A stretch of DNA of 64,000 nucleotides from Codonopsis lanceolata (lineage: Eukaryota; Streptophyta; Magnoliopsida; Asterales; Campanulaceae): contig CM028379.1 of assembly GCA_013146195.2 (NCBI GenBank), positions 57,795,693-57,859,692 of the forward strand, in the 5' to 3' direction. The notes under the pieces were generated by a model. The model saw nothing but the letters and a program-made list of their open reading frames with translations. It made no database searches and was not told the DNA's origin. Shown piece after piece: positions 46,068 to 58,288 of this stretch; the first letter of the stretch is position 1; each line of letters opens with the position of its first letter. The translations under genes were made by a program, and so were the position numbers.

Positions 46068-49000
46068 TATATTATGACATAAAAGTGAAAGACAGAGCAT
46101 AAACATGCCTAAAGTTCCATTAAAACAAATAAAAATTCAGTCTTTCCCACTTTCTTTTGGATTTTTTATTTGAGGTTATATGATAGTATTAATAATGGTT
46201 AACACACACCATCAAACACAATCGCTAGTTTGGGTTGTTGTAATTATCCAGTGCCTTACGATAATTGATCGCTTACTAGTAGTAGTAGGCCACTGCATAA
46301 ATTGCAAAGATTTAAAATTGAACTTTTGGGCTGAGAAGGGCAAGATTTTCAATTGGGGTGTGACACCACATCCATATGTTAAGAAATCCTTAAAACCTTC
46401 AAAATGTCAATATTCACACTAAAAAGATGTAGGGTTAATAGTGCGATTGGGAGACTAAGCAAAGGAGACAGAAGAGGTGCTACCCCCATGATACAAATTA
46501 GTTAGCTCGTCTCGACAAAAGAGATTAATGATTGGCTTCATCTCAAGCCACCACCATGTTGTTTGCCATTGTTGTTGCCACATCCATCTCATTTTCTCAA
46601 GTCTCGTATAAATCTATACATATCAACAACAAATCTCTCATCTCTCTTTTTCATTTAGCATTTCTCGCTTGACTTTCGAAGTTTCTTAATCATAACCACA
46701 TACAGAGTTTGCATGTATCTTGATATTTAATTTGTAAGAGAATAATAACTTGGGGCGATACTGTTGTTCCAATCTCATAAAGTGGCATTAATAAGCAAGT
46801 TTCTCAACACTCATAAGCAAAAAGACTCCTCCCCGAGAAAGTTATTTTCGAGTGTTGAAACAATACGGCACACATGATATTAGACCTATGTGAAAGACAA
46901 CTCAAGAACCCTTTTGTTAAATTTAGTAGCATACAATCCATGCCTTAGAATAGGAACACATTAGCTTTAGAGAGTTGAACTAAATGAGTTTGAAACTGGG
47001 ATGCTAGCAAATTTAGCCTTGAAATTGACCTATCTATGCTCCAAATCCAATTCCAATTCCATGGCTTGGATTCTATGCTCCCAAACACTACCGCAAAATA
47101 TTTCTAATACCAATTAAACGATCAAGATGCAAGTTTCCTCATGAAGCCTATCTTCAAGCTTATGTTCATATTCTTTTGCATGTTTTGATTTCTTCCCAAC
47201 ATCTAACTCCGATTCGTTGACATGACTCCTAGTTTACAATGTACCAACACTAAACTTTTGATATCTATACAAACAAAAGAGAATATGTAAATTGAAATAC
47301 AACTCAAGATCAAGAATAAATGAGCTATACTCTGAATATGGTTAAAGTATATACTACTCCATGATTATGCATGACAATCTTGCTAAATTCACCAAATATT
47401 TATGACAACTCCAAACATCACCAATCTTACAAATTCAGAAACTAGACACTTTAAACTATAACTTTCCACTTTGAATCACTCGATTCGGATCTATATTCAT
47501 CAAGTTTTGATCATATCAAATTCAGATTACCTCCCAAATTTTCTGATAACAGTTTCACTAACGCAACGATGATTCATAGCTCGATTAAGGTACTTCCTGA
47601 CCTTAGAAGTTTATGAAAAATTACAGAGAGTTATTTAACATGTACAAGTACAATATATCAAAAAATCATAACATTTCCTTGGACGGATTTGCTACAGAAA
47701 ATTTCAGAAAATCGTCAAAAACAGGGACTGCACATGATTTAAAACATATGAGTTTGGCTTTCTATCTCTTCCAATTGACTTCCCAATTCCATACCTAACA
47801 GCTTACTTATACTCCTATTTTGGTTAAGCCTTAACTAATAGCTTCCAACAAAATTGACTACCTGGATGCAGTTTGTTTAACAAAGACAGAGAGAGAAATG
47901 AAAATTGGTCGAGCTAAAATAACCCCTCAGTAAAACAAAAACAACTAACTCCATCGGATAAATTTCCATTACATGAGTATAGCTAGTGCCCCTCCTAGGA
48001 AGGTGATAAGGATGATAAGGTTGATTATGATATGGCTCAATCTCTATCAGCAAACCAAGAAGCCCGGAGAGGCTGCCAAGTTGGTTAGTTAGTTAGCAGC
48101 TTAGCCGTGACAAGAGATGATATTTTACACCAACAATTGAACTAGGTAACCAAATACCATGTCATGCATAACCAAATAAATTACTTTTTGAAACATAAGC
48201 CAGGCAAAGTTGAATGCCATGTCATGCATAACCAAATACATTACTTTTTGAAACATTGTTCTTAAAAACATGCCAACTACTCTATAACGAAAGAGATACT
48301 GTGCCAAAATATTGTCGACAATTGTGTATGAACCATGAAATGGATCAAATAGAGCACAAATATATACATGTAAACGGGCTAAAGCTTCATGTGGCCGAGA
48401 TAGGTCATCGCCAGTGGTGTTTCTGAGTGGGTTTCCAGAGATATGGAAGCATCGATAATTGTCGTACTCAAGTCGCTACAAGGCCATAGCTACCGATTAC
48501 AGAGGATCTCGATCCACATCCACTACCCAACCCGAAATGACCACCTCTTCTCGACCTTAGCATCAACCTCCTCCTCTCCATCCTTGATGAACTTAATATT
48601 TCCATGGAGATCATGTTTTCTTATTGACTAAAATTAACTATGTGTTTGGTGCAAGGAAAATATGAGAGGAGAAGAATTGAAAGAATTTTAAAAATAAATC
48701 AGTTTTGGCTATGATTTATCACACTACTTATTTTTAACAATTAATGAATTTAGTTTATTTCAATTGAACTTTCCTGAACCAAAGGGACTTTAAAGTGTGT
48801 TTGTATATCAAGAAAGCTTTGGAAAACACTCTCGACCCTTACACCGCCTTCTTGCTTTAGTTTTTGTTTTGTTTTCAATTGTTGGCGTAAAATAAGCCAT
48901 GTTGAACTAGCATAAGTCAAAAAAGAAGAAGAAGAGAAAGCTCATCTCAAGAAAATCGATAACTTATGACATGTTGAATTGTTAATGTTCTAAGTCTTCT

Positions 49001-49250
49001 AAGTTATCTATACAAGTTCTTTGTGTACTTCAAATGGACATTGAATTTCCATCCCTTTGTATTTCTTGCTTTATGTTCGTTAATTGGCGTTGTCTTATTG
49101 TGATTGAGCCTAAGACGCCGACTTCATCAGATACTATAAAAGCCTACAACAATATTTACCTGCTACACGCAGAAATCAATTTGAATCCATAAAGAACTAC
49201 AAAATATTTTGAAAGTAAATCACTAATCTAGTAATGTGTAAACTAGATTA
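46068..49250. other. AT-rich region without a recognisable gene
   Basis: Only short ORFs without domains. It may be intronic or decayed transposon sequence. The only structure I can support is the direct repeat at 48159-48260. Confidence 0.55.
48159..48260. repeat. Direct repeat, two copies of ~40 bp
   Basis: CCATGTCATGCATAACCAAA followed by TA(A/C)ATTACTTTTTGAAACA occurs at about 48159 and again at about 48221, 62 bp apart. Confidence 0.85.
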
Positions 49251-49272
49251 GTGCATCACAAAAGTTGGTTCA

Positions 49273-49372
49273 NNNNNNNNNNNNNNNNNNNNNNNNNNNN
49301 NNNNNNNNNNNNNNNNNNNNNNNNNNNNNNNNNNNNNNNNNNNNNNNNNNNNNNNNNNNNNNNNNNNNNNNN
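49273..49372. other. Assembly gap (100 N)
   Basis: Exactly 100 N at the left edge of a tandem array, so the array is probably longer than shown. Confidence 0.99.
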
Positions 49373-51105
49373 CGCTCCCCGTTTGGGCTTCCCACGGTTG
49401 AGCTTACATCGTCCTCCCGCTCGAGTGTTACTCGCGGTTGAGTAGTACCGCCTTCTGCTTACGCTCCCCGTTTGGGCTTCCCACGGTTGAGCTTTCATTG
49501 TCCCCGGCTCGAGTGTTTTCGCGGTTGAGTAGTACCGCCTTCTGGCGCTTACGGCTCCCGTTTGGGCTTCCCACGGTTGAGCTTTACATTGTCCTCCCGC
49601 TCGAGTGTTACTCGGGTTGAGTAGTACCCGGCGCCTACCTGCACGCTCCCACTTGGGCTTCCCACGGTTGAGCTTTACATCGTCCTCCCGCTCGAGTGTT
49701 ACTCGCGGTTGAGTAGTACACCGCGCCTACCTGCGCTTACGCTCCCGTTGGGCTTCCACGGTTGAGCTTTACATTGTCCTCCCTTCGAGTGTTACTCGCG
49801 GTTGAGTAGTACCCAGCACCTACCTGCGCTTACGCTCCCTGTTTGGGCTTCCCACGGTTGAGCTTTACATTGTCCTCCCGCTCGAGTGTTACTCGCGGTT
49901 GAGTAGTACACACACGCCTACACAACGCTTACGCTCCCGTTTGGGCTTCCCACGGTTGAGCTTTACATTGTCCTCCCATAGAGTGTTACTCGCGGTTGAG
50001 TAGTACACCTAGCGCCTACTGCGCTTCGCTCCCTCCCGTTTGGGCTTCCACGGTTGAGCTTTACATTGTCCTCCCTTCGAGTGTTACTCGCGGTTGAGTA
50101 TTCTTTGCTTTACTGCTTCGCTCCGTTTGGGCTTCCACGGTTGAGCTTTACATTGTCCTCCGCTCGAGTGTTACTCGCGGTTGAGTAGTACCGCCTACAC
50201 AACGCTTACGCTCCCGTTTGGGCTTCCACGGTTGAGCTTTACATTGTCCTCCCGCTCGAGTGTTACTCGCGGTTGAGTAGTACACCGGCGCTACTGCTTA
50301 CGGCTCCCGTTTGGGCTTCCGGTTGAGCTTTACATTGTCCTCGCTCGAGTGTTACTCGCGGTTGAGTAGTACTGCTAGCGCGCTTACACACTCAAGCGCT
50401 TACGCTCCCGTTTGGGCTTCCACGGTTGAGCTTTACATTGTCCTCCTCGAGTGTTACTCGCGGTTGAGTAGTACACCGCGCCTACAACGCTTACGCTCCC
50501 GTTTGGGCTTCCACGGTTGAGCTTTACATTGTCCTCCCGCTCGAGTGTTACTCGCGGTTGAGTAGTACCACCGCGCGCTACACGCTTACGCTCCCCGTTT
50601 GGGCTTCCCACGGTTGAGCTTTACATTGTCCTCCCGCTCGAGTGTTACTCGCGGTTGAGTAGTACACAGCGCCTACCTGCGCTTACGCTCCCCGTTTGGG
50701 CTTCCCACGGTTGAGCTTTACATTGTCCTCCCTTCGAGTGTTACTCGCGGTTGAGTAGTACCAGCGCCTACTGGCTACACAACTACGCTCCCGTTTGGGC
50801 TTCCCGGTTGAGCTTTACATTGTCCTCCCGCTCGAGTGTTACTCGCGGTTGAGTAGTACCAGCGCCTACTGCGCTTACGCTCCCGTTTGGGCTTCCCGGT
50901 TGAGCTTTACATTGTCCTCCGCTCGAGTGTTACTCGCGGTTGAGTAGTACCAGCGCCTACACTGCGCTCTCCCGTTTGGGCTTCCCATGGTTGAGCTTTA
51001 CATCGTCCTCCCGCTCGAGTGTTACTCGCGGTTGAGTAGTACGCGCCTACTGCGCTTACGCTCCCGTTTGGGCTTCCCACGGTTGAGCTTTACATTGTCT
51101 CCCGC
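49373..51105. repeat. GC-rich tandem repeat, ~93-bp unit, 19 copies
   Basis: The unit contains GTTTGGGCTTCCCACGGTTG, AGCTTTACATTGTCCTCC and GAGTGTTACTCGCGGTTGAG, then a variable CGCCTAC spacer. Nineteen starts fall between about 49380 and 51065, about 93 bp apart. Units differ mainly in the spacer. The array decays rightward to about 51390 into the LTR-like sequence. Confidence 0.95.
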
Positions 51106-51899
51106 TCGAGTATCTCGCAGCGCATTTGAGCTTTACATTGTCCTCCCTTTCGTCTCTTACTCATGGTTGAGCGGTGACTCGCTTACATTAGTCTACTCGC
51201 GGTGAGCTTACATTATCCCCCGCGGCATCTCGCGGTCGGACATTTATTTCGCTCCCGCTCGAGTCTACTCGCGGCTGAGCTTTACATTATCCTCCCGCTC
51301 GAGCATCTCGCGGTCGGCATTTATTTCGCTCGCGGTTTATTCGGCGAGCTTTACTTTATCCTCCCGCTCGAGTATCTCGCGGTTGAGTAGATGCCATGCT
51401 TAACCAGAAAATTATACTCCTTACCCTTGAGATAAATCCCAGGAATAAGGACCGAGGGGCTCTTGAAGTGCCTAAATTTCATTTGCCTAAAGGGCTTTTG
51501 GGCCTCGCGTGGCGAGGGGCTTTCCTTGCACCACCCACTATTCATTCTGAGGACTACTAAACACCATGGGCTGGCCCATGCATGACAAATAAACCACAGC
51601 CCCTCGGGTATAAATAAACCCTACTATCTCATAGTAGGGCGGACTCTCATCACGCTCTCTCTTTCCTCGGTTATCACTCACTCACGGGGCTGCTCATATT
51701 TGCAGATATTCTCCGCCTGGGGACATCCCCCCCCACTCACGGTGCTTTCATTTGAACACACATACGGCCGGATATCAGGAACTCGAACGACGATTTCATC
51801 ACCAAATCAACGATTTCATCATCGATTCGGTCAACGAACGACTCACGGATCAAGACGAATTTCGGCACCCCCGGTATGACTGATATTTATGCCACATCA
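51106..51899 (+). repeat. Probable LTR (3' part) of a Ty3/gypsy-type element
   Basis: After degenerate tandem units the sequence has a TATA box (GGGTATAAATAAACC, 51607-51621), then CCTACTATCTCATAGTAGGG (a hairpin) and CGGACTCTCATC. It ends in a block around TTTCGGCACCCCCGGTATGA and possibly at 51899 (CACATCA). No primer site follows, so it may be a solo or truncated LTR. The left end is lost in or before the gap, and the tandem array would be its U3. Confidence 0.5.
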
Positions 51900-51945
51900 G
51901 AAAACAAGTTAGATATTAAATGCAAGCAAGGGATCTCTTACATTT

Positions 51946-52949
51946 AAGGCCTATTTTGCTTCCACAAATCGGCCACAACTTCTTGAATTTACTCAGTTTA
52001 TCCATTTCCGATGACTCTACCACATCTTCATTGTAATCCACAGATAACACTAAATATATGTAGGCCATATATTAGAATTGTCATCAACTAAAATCATTAA
52101 TCTATAAACCAGTAAAATGCTAAAAGAAAAGAGAAAATGGTAATAAATCTATTGTACCACCTTCCTATCACGCAACATTTTGTATGAGGAAGCATTTTCA
52201 AATGTATGCTAGCAAAACTGAACTCAGCAAACATTGAATAGAAAATGGAAAACGGAAAACGAAAAATGGAAATAGATCTTTTGTATGAGCTTCCTACTAT
52301 GCAACTTTCATATCAGGAAGCAATATCTTGAGTGCGTGTCTGAGAACAATTGAACTTGACAAATATAGGATAGGATTGGCTTGGTTTGTGATCGATCGTA
52401 TGAGTGTGTGTTTTAATGAAATTGAACATAGAATAGAGAAACAATTATAAGTAAGGTAAAGCCTAACCTTTTGACTGAAATGCCATAATTAACAAACACA
52501 TTTCGCCACAAGCAAGCAAAGTTCCACTGTACATTAACAACCAAATGTTACAAAATATAGTAATATACAGAAAAATAAAGATAAAATAAATTAAACTAAA
52601 TCAAATTACAAGTATCTCAGCCCTCCACACCATTTACATCAAAATATGTTCAATCAGGGCTATAAAAACCAGGAAATTGAAATAGGAATTACCCTTTGCC
52701 AAATTAAGTTTTAGTACAGTTACATGCCATTTAAATCAAGATCTGTTCATCCAATCTATCAATTTTCGTAAAAAAAAAATGTAACTCAAAATCCAATTAA
52801 ACTTTTACAAAGTAAATCTACATCAGATCTTAAAAGAATTGACTTATATCATATTGTAAATGAATAAAGATAAGGTTAACTATTAAATGAAGGTAATAAA
52901 GGTAGATACTTACATGAAGATCTTCCTCTTCTGCATCATCCTCATCCAT
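51946..52949 (-). pseudogene. 5' end of a possible gene, disrupted on its 3' side
   Basis: The minus strand has a TATA box (53023-53030), a plant-like leader (AAAACCCTAAACG) and an ATG at 52949 opening 12 codons (MDEDDAEEEDLH) that end at a GTAAGT donor (exon 52914-52949). About 860 bp on, after TATTTAG, a segment (about 51946-52049) encodes VDYNEDVVESSEMDKLSKFK and ends at a GTAAGA donor. Phase does not join directly (the second segment is open only in phase 2), so an exon may be missing. No family recognised. The LTR-like sequence at or below 51899 lies where the next exons should be. Could also belong to a transposon. Confidence 0.3.
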
Positions 52950-53022
52950 GTTTGCTGGTGGATGGAGTTAAAGAGAGGGACGTTTAGGGTTTTGGATTTT
53001 TTACAAATTGATATAGAAGGGT

Positions 53023-53030
53023 TTATATAG
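53023..53030 (-). promoter_or_regulatory. TATA box upstream of the 52949 ATG
   Basis: The minus strand ACACTATATAAACCC lies about 75 bp upstream of the ATG at 52949, a normal plant core-promoter distance. Confidence 0.45.
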
Positions 53031-53558
53031 TGTGGTGGGGTGATATTCTCGAGAATTACAAACATTTTTACATATTACGGACATTGTGAGGTGTTTATTT
53101 TTAGGCATGAAGTAATGCTACGTGTACAAAAATTAGCAACACAATTCACAACATGCCTAAAAAACTTGCACCTTTGTCAAACGTATACATCATGACTTCT
53201 AGTTCAATTGTGTAATGTAATTATGTAAAGGATGAATATACATTTTCGTCCCTCAACTTTTTTTTAAAAATAGTTTGGTCATACCTCTTTTTTTATTTGT
53301 TTGGCCCTTCTATTTGTATTTTTTATGAGATTCGCTCATTTCGGGGTTAATGTTACGTACAGTTACTGTGAAAAATTGGAAAATGACAAAAATATCCTCA
53401 CTATTAATCACATGCCCGAGCACATGACACCGCCCCTAAATGAAAAACTCTATGTCAGGTTATTATCTCCTTATCGGCGTCTACGACCAACTCCTCTCTC
53501 CCAGCCCCAATTCTGTTTGCTACCACCATCACCAACTTAAATTTCTTCCTCTTCAATC

Positions 53559-53704
53559 TTTTTATTTTTTTATTTATTTTATTTTTTATTTTATTTTTAA
53601 AGAGGATCAATAGTGGTTCCCCACTTACCCCCTGGGTGACTCGAACCCACAACCTATTAGTTATGGGTGAAGCGTCTTACCACTAAATTGCACTTACTTG
53701 CTCA
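53559..53704 (-). mobile_element. tRNA-derived SINE
   Basis: Read on the minus strand, it has a pol III box A (TTTAGTGGTAAGACGC, about 53672-53687), a box B (GGTTCGAGTCACC, 53635-53647) about 25-30 bp later, a short body and an A-rich AAAAATAAA tail. Both sides carry the 9-bp duplication TCTTCAATC (53550-53558 and 53705-53713). Size 146 bp. Box spacing, tail and duplication make this a SINE rather than a tRNA gene. Confidence 0.88.
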
Positions 53705-53827
53705 TCTTCAATCACAATGCCCTACCAGCCCCTCACCGAATCTAGCCAAGCAATCTCCATCACTGGTTCTTTTCTCAAGCTCCAACTCCTCTCTGCCCGC
53801 TCCATCTCCACCAGCTCCGACTAAAAG

Positions 53828-54403
53828 TGTAATACCCCATCCCGCATCTGGTAGGTGTGGGAATTGTGCTTGATTTATAAGGTAGCCATACACTACCTTT
53901 GGACACCAACATCATCCATTGACTTTTGGGTCAGCTTGTGGTAGGCCTGATGACCCAAGGTTTGTTGCGTGCTTAGTGGCCTAGTGTGCCAGCTACACGT
54001 AACTGACTGGGCTATCGAACTCGGGTCATTACAAATGGTATTAGAGCGGGTCTCAGCCGAAAATTTGGAAACAAAGTACTGTGTGGGCCAAAGTGTTACA
54101 ATGCATAAAGTGGGAGCCACCTCTTGATTCTCGTACGAGCCACCTCTTGAATCCTGCATTGCCCGGGGTACGATTCGGCCTTGACGAGGAAGTCAAGGAT
54201 TTGAGTGGGGGAGATTGTAATACCCCATCCCGTATCGGGTAGGTGTGGGAATTGTGTTTGATTTATAAGGTGGCCACACACTACCTCTGGGCATCAACAT
54301 CATCCATGGAATTTTGGGTCGGCTTGTGGTGGGCCTGATGACCCAAGGTGCTGCGTGCTCAGTGGGCCAGTGTGTCGGCTACACGTAACTAACTGGGCTG
54401 TCG
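53828..54403 (+). mobile_element. TRIM, second copy, plus orientation, 3' LTR truncated
   Basis: 5' LTR 53828-54033 (206 bp, TGTAATACCCC to TCATTACA), then the primer site TGGTATTAGAGC (54036-54047), a short interior, polypurine tract GAGTGGGGGAGAT, and a 3' LTR from 54216. That LTR stops at about 54403, lacking its last ~17 bp, and runs into CT-rich unrelated sequence. Same family as 16382-17007 in the opposite orientation. Non-coding. Confidence 0.88.
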
Positions 54404-54901
54404 ATGTCTCCGAGAAACATCCCACCGTAGCTGTCGATGTCTCCTTCATCCCCACCGGCCGAGCAACTTGAAAGTCGCACATCGCTCTAGTCGTCGCTCT
54501 CTCAGACCCAGCCTAATTAGTTGCCTTCATTCTTCACCTCCAAATTATGCATTGTTATTGGTCTTGAAAATCAAAATCATATCTATGGTTTAATTTCTTC
54601 TCTCACTTTCTTTGTTGCTGTGGAAAAAAAGGTTTTTCATAAGAAGATGACATTGATTCGTATGAGAAAATTGACTCAATCTCTGGCCAATTACTAGCGA
54701 TTGTGGAATAGTGTCCTGAAAATCTTCTTTGGGGACTTCTTTTTATTTCTCACTACAATTACCAGGAATCCAAAGAAAATAGGACCAAACTAAAATTTTC
54801 GTAAAAGTTGAGGGATCAAAATGTATATTCTTTTGAATGTAAATGAACCCCATTGATTTAGGTCCACACAATTATCATTATAATTAGTTTAGGTCCACAC
54901 A

Positions 54902-55789
54902 TGTTGGTGTAAGGGTAAAATAGGCGAAGCCTATTTTATCTTGTTTTCACCTTTCTTGGTCAAAGAAGGATGTTATTTTAGTTAATGATTATTTAGGTGA
55001 TAGATTTTGTTTAGGACTCTTTTAATAGATTGATTTGATACTCTTTTTAGGCAACATATTTTTTGGTAACTAGATTTATGCAAATAAATTAGTTATTCGA
55101 TGTATCTTAGTCTTGCTAGGAAAGATAATCTTGTATGATTTTTTGTTAATCCCTTTCCTAGTAGGAGTTGGTTTGCTTTTGGCCGTGAGCTTGCAGGTAT
55201 CTTTGGCTATTTAATGAGAGCTGGATGCCGGGCAAAGGATGCGGAGAGCCTGAAAGAGATCTGTGAGAGAAGATTAAGAAAGCTATATGCTGAGTGCAAT
55301 CTAGTGAAGGTGCTGAAGCAGTTCTTTCGTATAAACTGAAGTTGTTTGATGAAGCAACACCGACGGCATCCTTGATCCATTGAAGAACTGCTTGTTTACT
55401 GCCTTCTTTCTTCTGTCATTAAGAAGTAGATTTTTACTTCTTTCTTCCCACGTTTGGTTTAGTGTTTTATGTGGGATTTTTGGTTCTCCAAGATCCTATA
55501 TCTTGTGAGAATCTTTTTGTTGATTGTTAAGTACAAAACAGTTTTGTTTTTTAATATAATTTGTGTGGCCTTGAGGCTTGATCTACAAGTATCAATCTTG
55601 TAGATTGTTTTTTGGTTAATTTCTGTCTACTCAATTCTGCTTGAATTAAAGCCTGAATTCAAAACTTCCGCTGCTACTGTTTTGACATTATTTTCTGTTG
55701 TCATTGTTATTGCCATTGTTGCAACAATCATTGCAACATTGACAATCTCATTGACACATATTGAGAATCCGTGGTATCACGTTCTTACA
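54902..55789 (+). repeat. 5' LTR of the copia element
   Basis: The 3' border is firm: TTACA, then AT, then the primer site. The start at TGTTGGTGTAAGG (888 bp) is inferred from the TG rule because the 3' LTR is outside the window. A weak TATA-like CTATTTAATG lies at about 55209. Confidence 0.65.
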
Positions 55790-55791
55790 AT

Positions 55792-55804
55792 TGGTATCAG
55801 AGCC
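55792..55804 (+). promoter_or_regulatory. Primer binding site, initiator tRNA-Met type (copia)
   Basis: TGGTATCAGAGCC, a perfect match to the plant copia consensus, two bases after the LTR. Confidence 0.95.
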
Positions 55805-55847
55805 TTCTCTTGATATCACTAAGAGTCGATTATGTTTAAAAGTTGTG

Positions 55848-56930
55848 ATGGATTCTCAGTATGAGAACGTGGTTCGTCCTCCTACTCTCACAAATGCTAA
55901 TTATTCTCTTTGGAAAGTCAAGATGCGCATCTTCATCAAATCCATTGATGAAAGAGCGTGGCTTGCTGTTTTAAATGGTTGGAGTCCTCCCAAAACTGTA
56001 GATTCAGATGGTGATGTTAAGATCACCAAAGAATCTGAATGGACCAATGATGATAGGAACACTGCTTCTTTTAACTCCAAAGCCTTGTCTGCAATTTATA
56101 AGGCCTTAGATGCCAATACTTTTAGGGTGATAGCAAATTATGAATCTGCCAAAGATGTGTGGGAGGCCCTTCAGACCTTATGTGAAGGACCTGCCAGTGT
56201 TCGTTCTTCTAAGCTAAGAATGCTAACCACTCAGTTTGAAAACACTAGGATGCATGAGTCTGAGGACATAATGACATATTATGGAAGACTTCTTGATTTA
56301 TCCAATTCTGCTCTTGCTTTAGGAGATCCTATTACTAATGAGCGTCTTGTCAGCAAGATGAAGAGAACTTTTCCTGAAAGGTTCAATGTCAAGATATGTG
56401 CAATTGAAGAAGCACATGATATTGACAAGATGAGTTTTGAAAGACTGGTTGGAATTCTTCAAAACTTTGAATTGAACCTAAACGATCAAATAAAACACAA
56501 AGGCAAAGGAGTCTCATCACCTTCCACACCCATTGTGAAAAATATTGCTATGCCTGCACCAATTGATCTCTCATGTGATTTACTTGAAATTCAAAAAGAT
56601 ATTGATGAGTCTGATTTTGGAGAAGAATCAATTGCTCTATTGACTACAAAATTCAAAATTTTTTTGAAAAATAAAAGTCAAAATAGAACTCCATCATCAA
56701 GCTCGAAAAACAATTTCAAACCCGATTCTGGAAAATTTGTTCCCAAAGAAAATTCTTTCCAAACTCCAGAAAAACCCTTCACAAATCCTTTTGCATCAAA
56801 GTCATCCTACAATGGTAAGAACATTGATTCTATCCAATGTAGAGAATGTCAAGGTTATGGCCACTATGCTAACCAATGTGCAAACACATTAAGAAAGAAA
56901 GGCTTGAATTTTTCAAAGAACCTTGAGTGA
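55848..56930 (+). pseudogene. copia gag
   Basis: ATG at 55848 (MDSQYENVVRPPTLTNANYS), 44 bp after the primer site; the frame is open upstream but that is leader. The N-terminal part is the UBN2/gag-polypeptide capsid domain (W-K-V-K-M-R, then the YKALDANTFRVIANYESAKD-type core). A CCHC zinc knuckle (CRECQGYGHYANQC) lies near the end. The TGA at 56928-56930 looks premature: coding-like sequence continues in other frames to 57168, indicating frameshifts between gag and pol. Gag forms the virus-like particle in the cytoplasm. Confidence 0.88.
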
Positions 56931-57168
56931 TAGTGATGGAGAAGATCCAGTGATCTTATCACCTTGAATGTTGCTTGTGATTCGATTCTCGAAAATGCAG
57001 ATGTTTCAGCCAATGTGTCACCCGATGTTGCAACATCGGGAGCAACATTGGGAGAAACATTGAGCGTAAACAGAACGATCTTCTTCTGCTTTTAATTCCA
57101 CAATTGCGAGAGGATGATGGAGACACGATTCGAGACTGTTGGAAGGATAGAAGGAGGCTGTACAAGGA

Positions 57169-58260
57169 TTGGGAGAAGAGAGCTCCCAAGTTACACTACT
57201 TGGTAAGGCAAATAAACTGTTAAAAAAGGCAAATGAGGATAAAAAAGAATGCATAGTGAGGCTGGAGAGTGTCCTAAGTAGAAAAGATGTGGAGATTGAG
57301 CAGTTAAAGAAGCAACTTGCTCAAGCAAAAGAGACCATGACCAAATGGAATTCTAGCAAACAGAAGGTTGATGATCTGCCGAATGCAGTAATACATCCGA
57401 TCGGTATTGGTTTTGTCCCTAAGGTATTTGTGAAAGAAGGAGAAGGAACATACGGAACCAAATGCACCAATGAAAGTTTTCTCTTTTTACGTGAAAAACC
57501 AAGAGTAAGAAAGAAAAATTATGTTTGTCACTTCTGCCATAAGCCTGGTCACATACAACCTTTTTGTTTTCTGAAAAAGGCCATGTATGAGAATGATATG
57601 AGGCAAGATTACTTTGGAAAAGCTCATTGGCAGAACCGTATGAAGCAGCCAATGCGCCAGCCAATGCAGCAACATTGGCAGAAACATTGGAAGCCTCATT
57701 CAAAGACAAATCAGGAATTTTTTCAAAAACACCAACCCAAAACAGTTAAACAAATGTGGGTTCCCAAAACTTGTGATGAAAAGTGTAGAGCCAAATATTG
57801 TGAGCCTTTTGATATCTGCCCTGGAACCACCATGTCACATGATGAAGAGTGTAATGTTACATTCACTTCATTAAAATCTCATGTTGCTGGATCTTGGTAT
57901 TTTGACAGTGGGTGTTCTAGACATATGACAGGTTCAGCAGAGAATTTGAAAGAATATGTGAGTATTAATGGAGGATCAGTAACATATGGTGGTGGTGCCA
58001 AAGGGAAAATTGTTGGCAAAGGAACATTGAACGTTGAAGGCCTTCCAAATCTCACAAATGTTTACCATGTGGAAGGTCTTAAGACAAACCTGATCAGCAT
58101 AAGTCAGTTGTGTGACGATGATCTTCAGGTAAGGTTTGACAAACATTCTTGTGAAGTTCTTGATCATAATAACAAATGTCTTCTGACAGGTTTAAGATCG
58201 TCGATAATCGTTACTTGTTCAACAATACCCATTCTTGTCAAAAAGCAAGTCTTGATGTAA
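57169..58260 (+). pseudogene. copia pol, N-terminal part: coiled coil, second zinc knuckle, protease
   Basis: A 363-codon ORF. It has a Lys/Glu-rich coiled coil (residues about 14-65), a second CCHC knuckle (CHFCHKPGHIQPFC) and the aspartic protease active site WYFDSGCSRHMTG, followed by the usual N-L-I-S-I-S-Q-L segment. Near 58197 the frame shifts, and a second one-base change near 58268 interrupts the pre-integrase (H-R-K-L-G-H) block, so the ORF ends in unrelated residues. The true start of pol lies upstream, joined to gag in intact relatives. Confidence 0.88.
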
Positions 58261-58288
58261 TGCATCTCGGCACCGTAAACTTGGTCAC

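Larger units (their letters stand above)
53226..54838. mobile_element. Inverted-repeat element containing a SINE and a TRIM
   Basis: The left arm GAATATACATTTTCGTCCCT (from 53234) through CAACTTTT and TAGTTTGGTCATACC pairs with an inverted right arm ending about 54831 (GAATATACATTTTGATCCCT, CAACTTTTAC, TAGTTTGGTCCT). Arms are about 55 bp. Possible diverged duplications AATGTAATT/AATGTAAAT flank it. No transposase. Without the SINE and TRIM about 0.9 kb remains. Confidence 0.5.

Noticed and set aside
49373..51105. Regular repeats with variable spacers as a CRISPR array
   Set aside because: Repeats are about 70-80 bp with spacers of only 10-25 bp that are themselves related, in a plant genome without cas genes. 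It is a tandem minisatellite.
53559..53704. A tRNA gene on the minus strand
   Set aside because: Box A and box B are present but no acceptor stem closes; the A-rich tail and target duplication point to a SINE.
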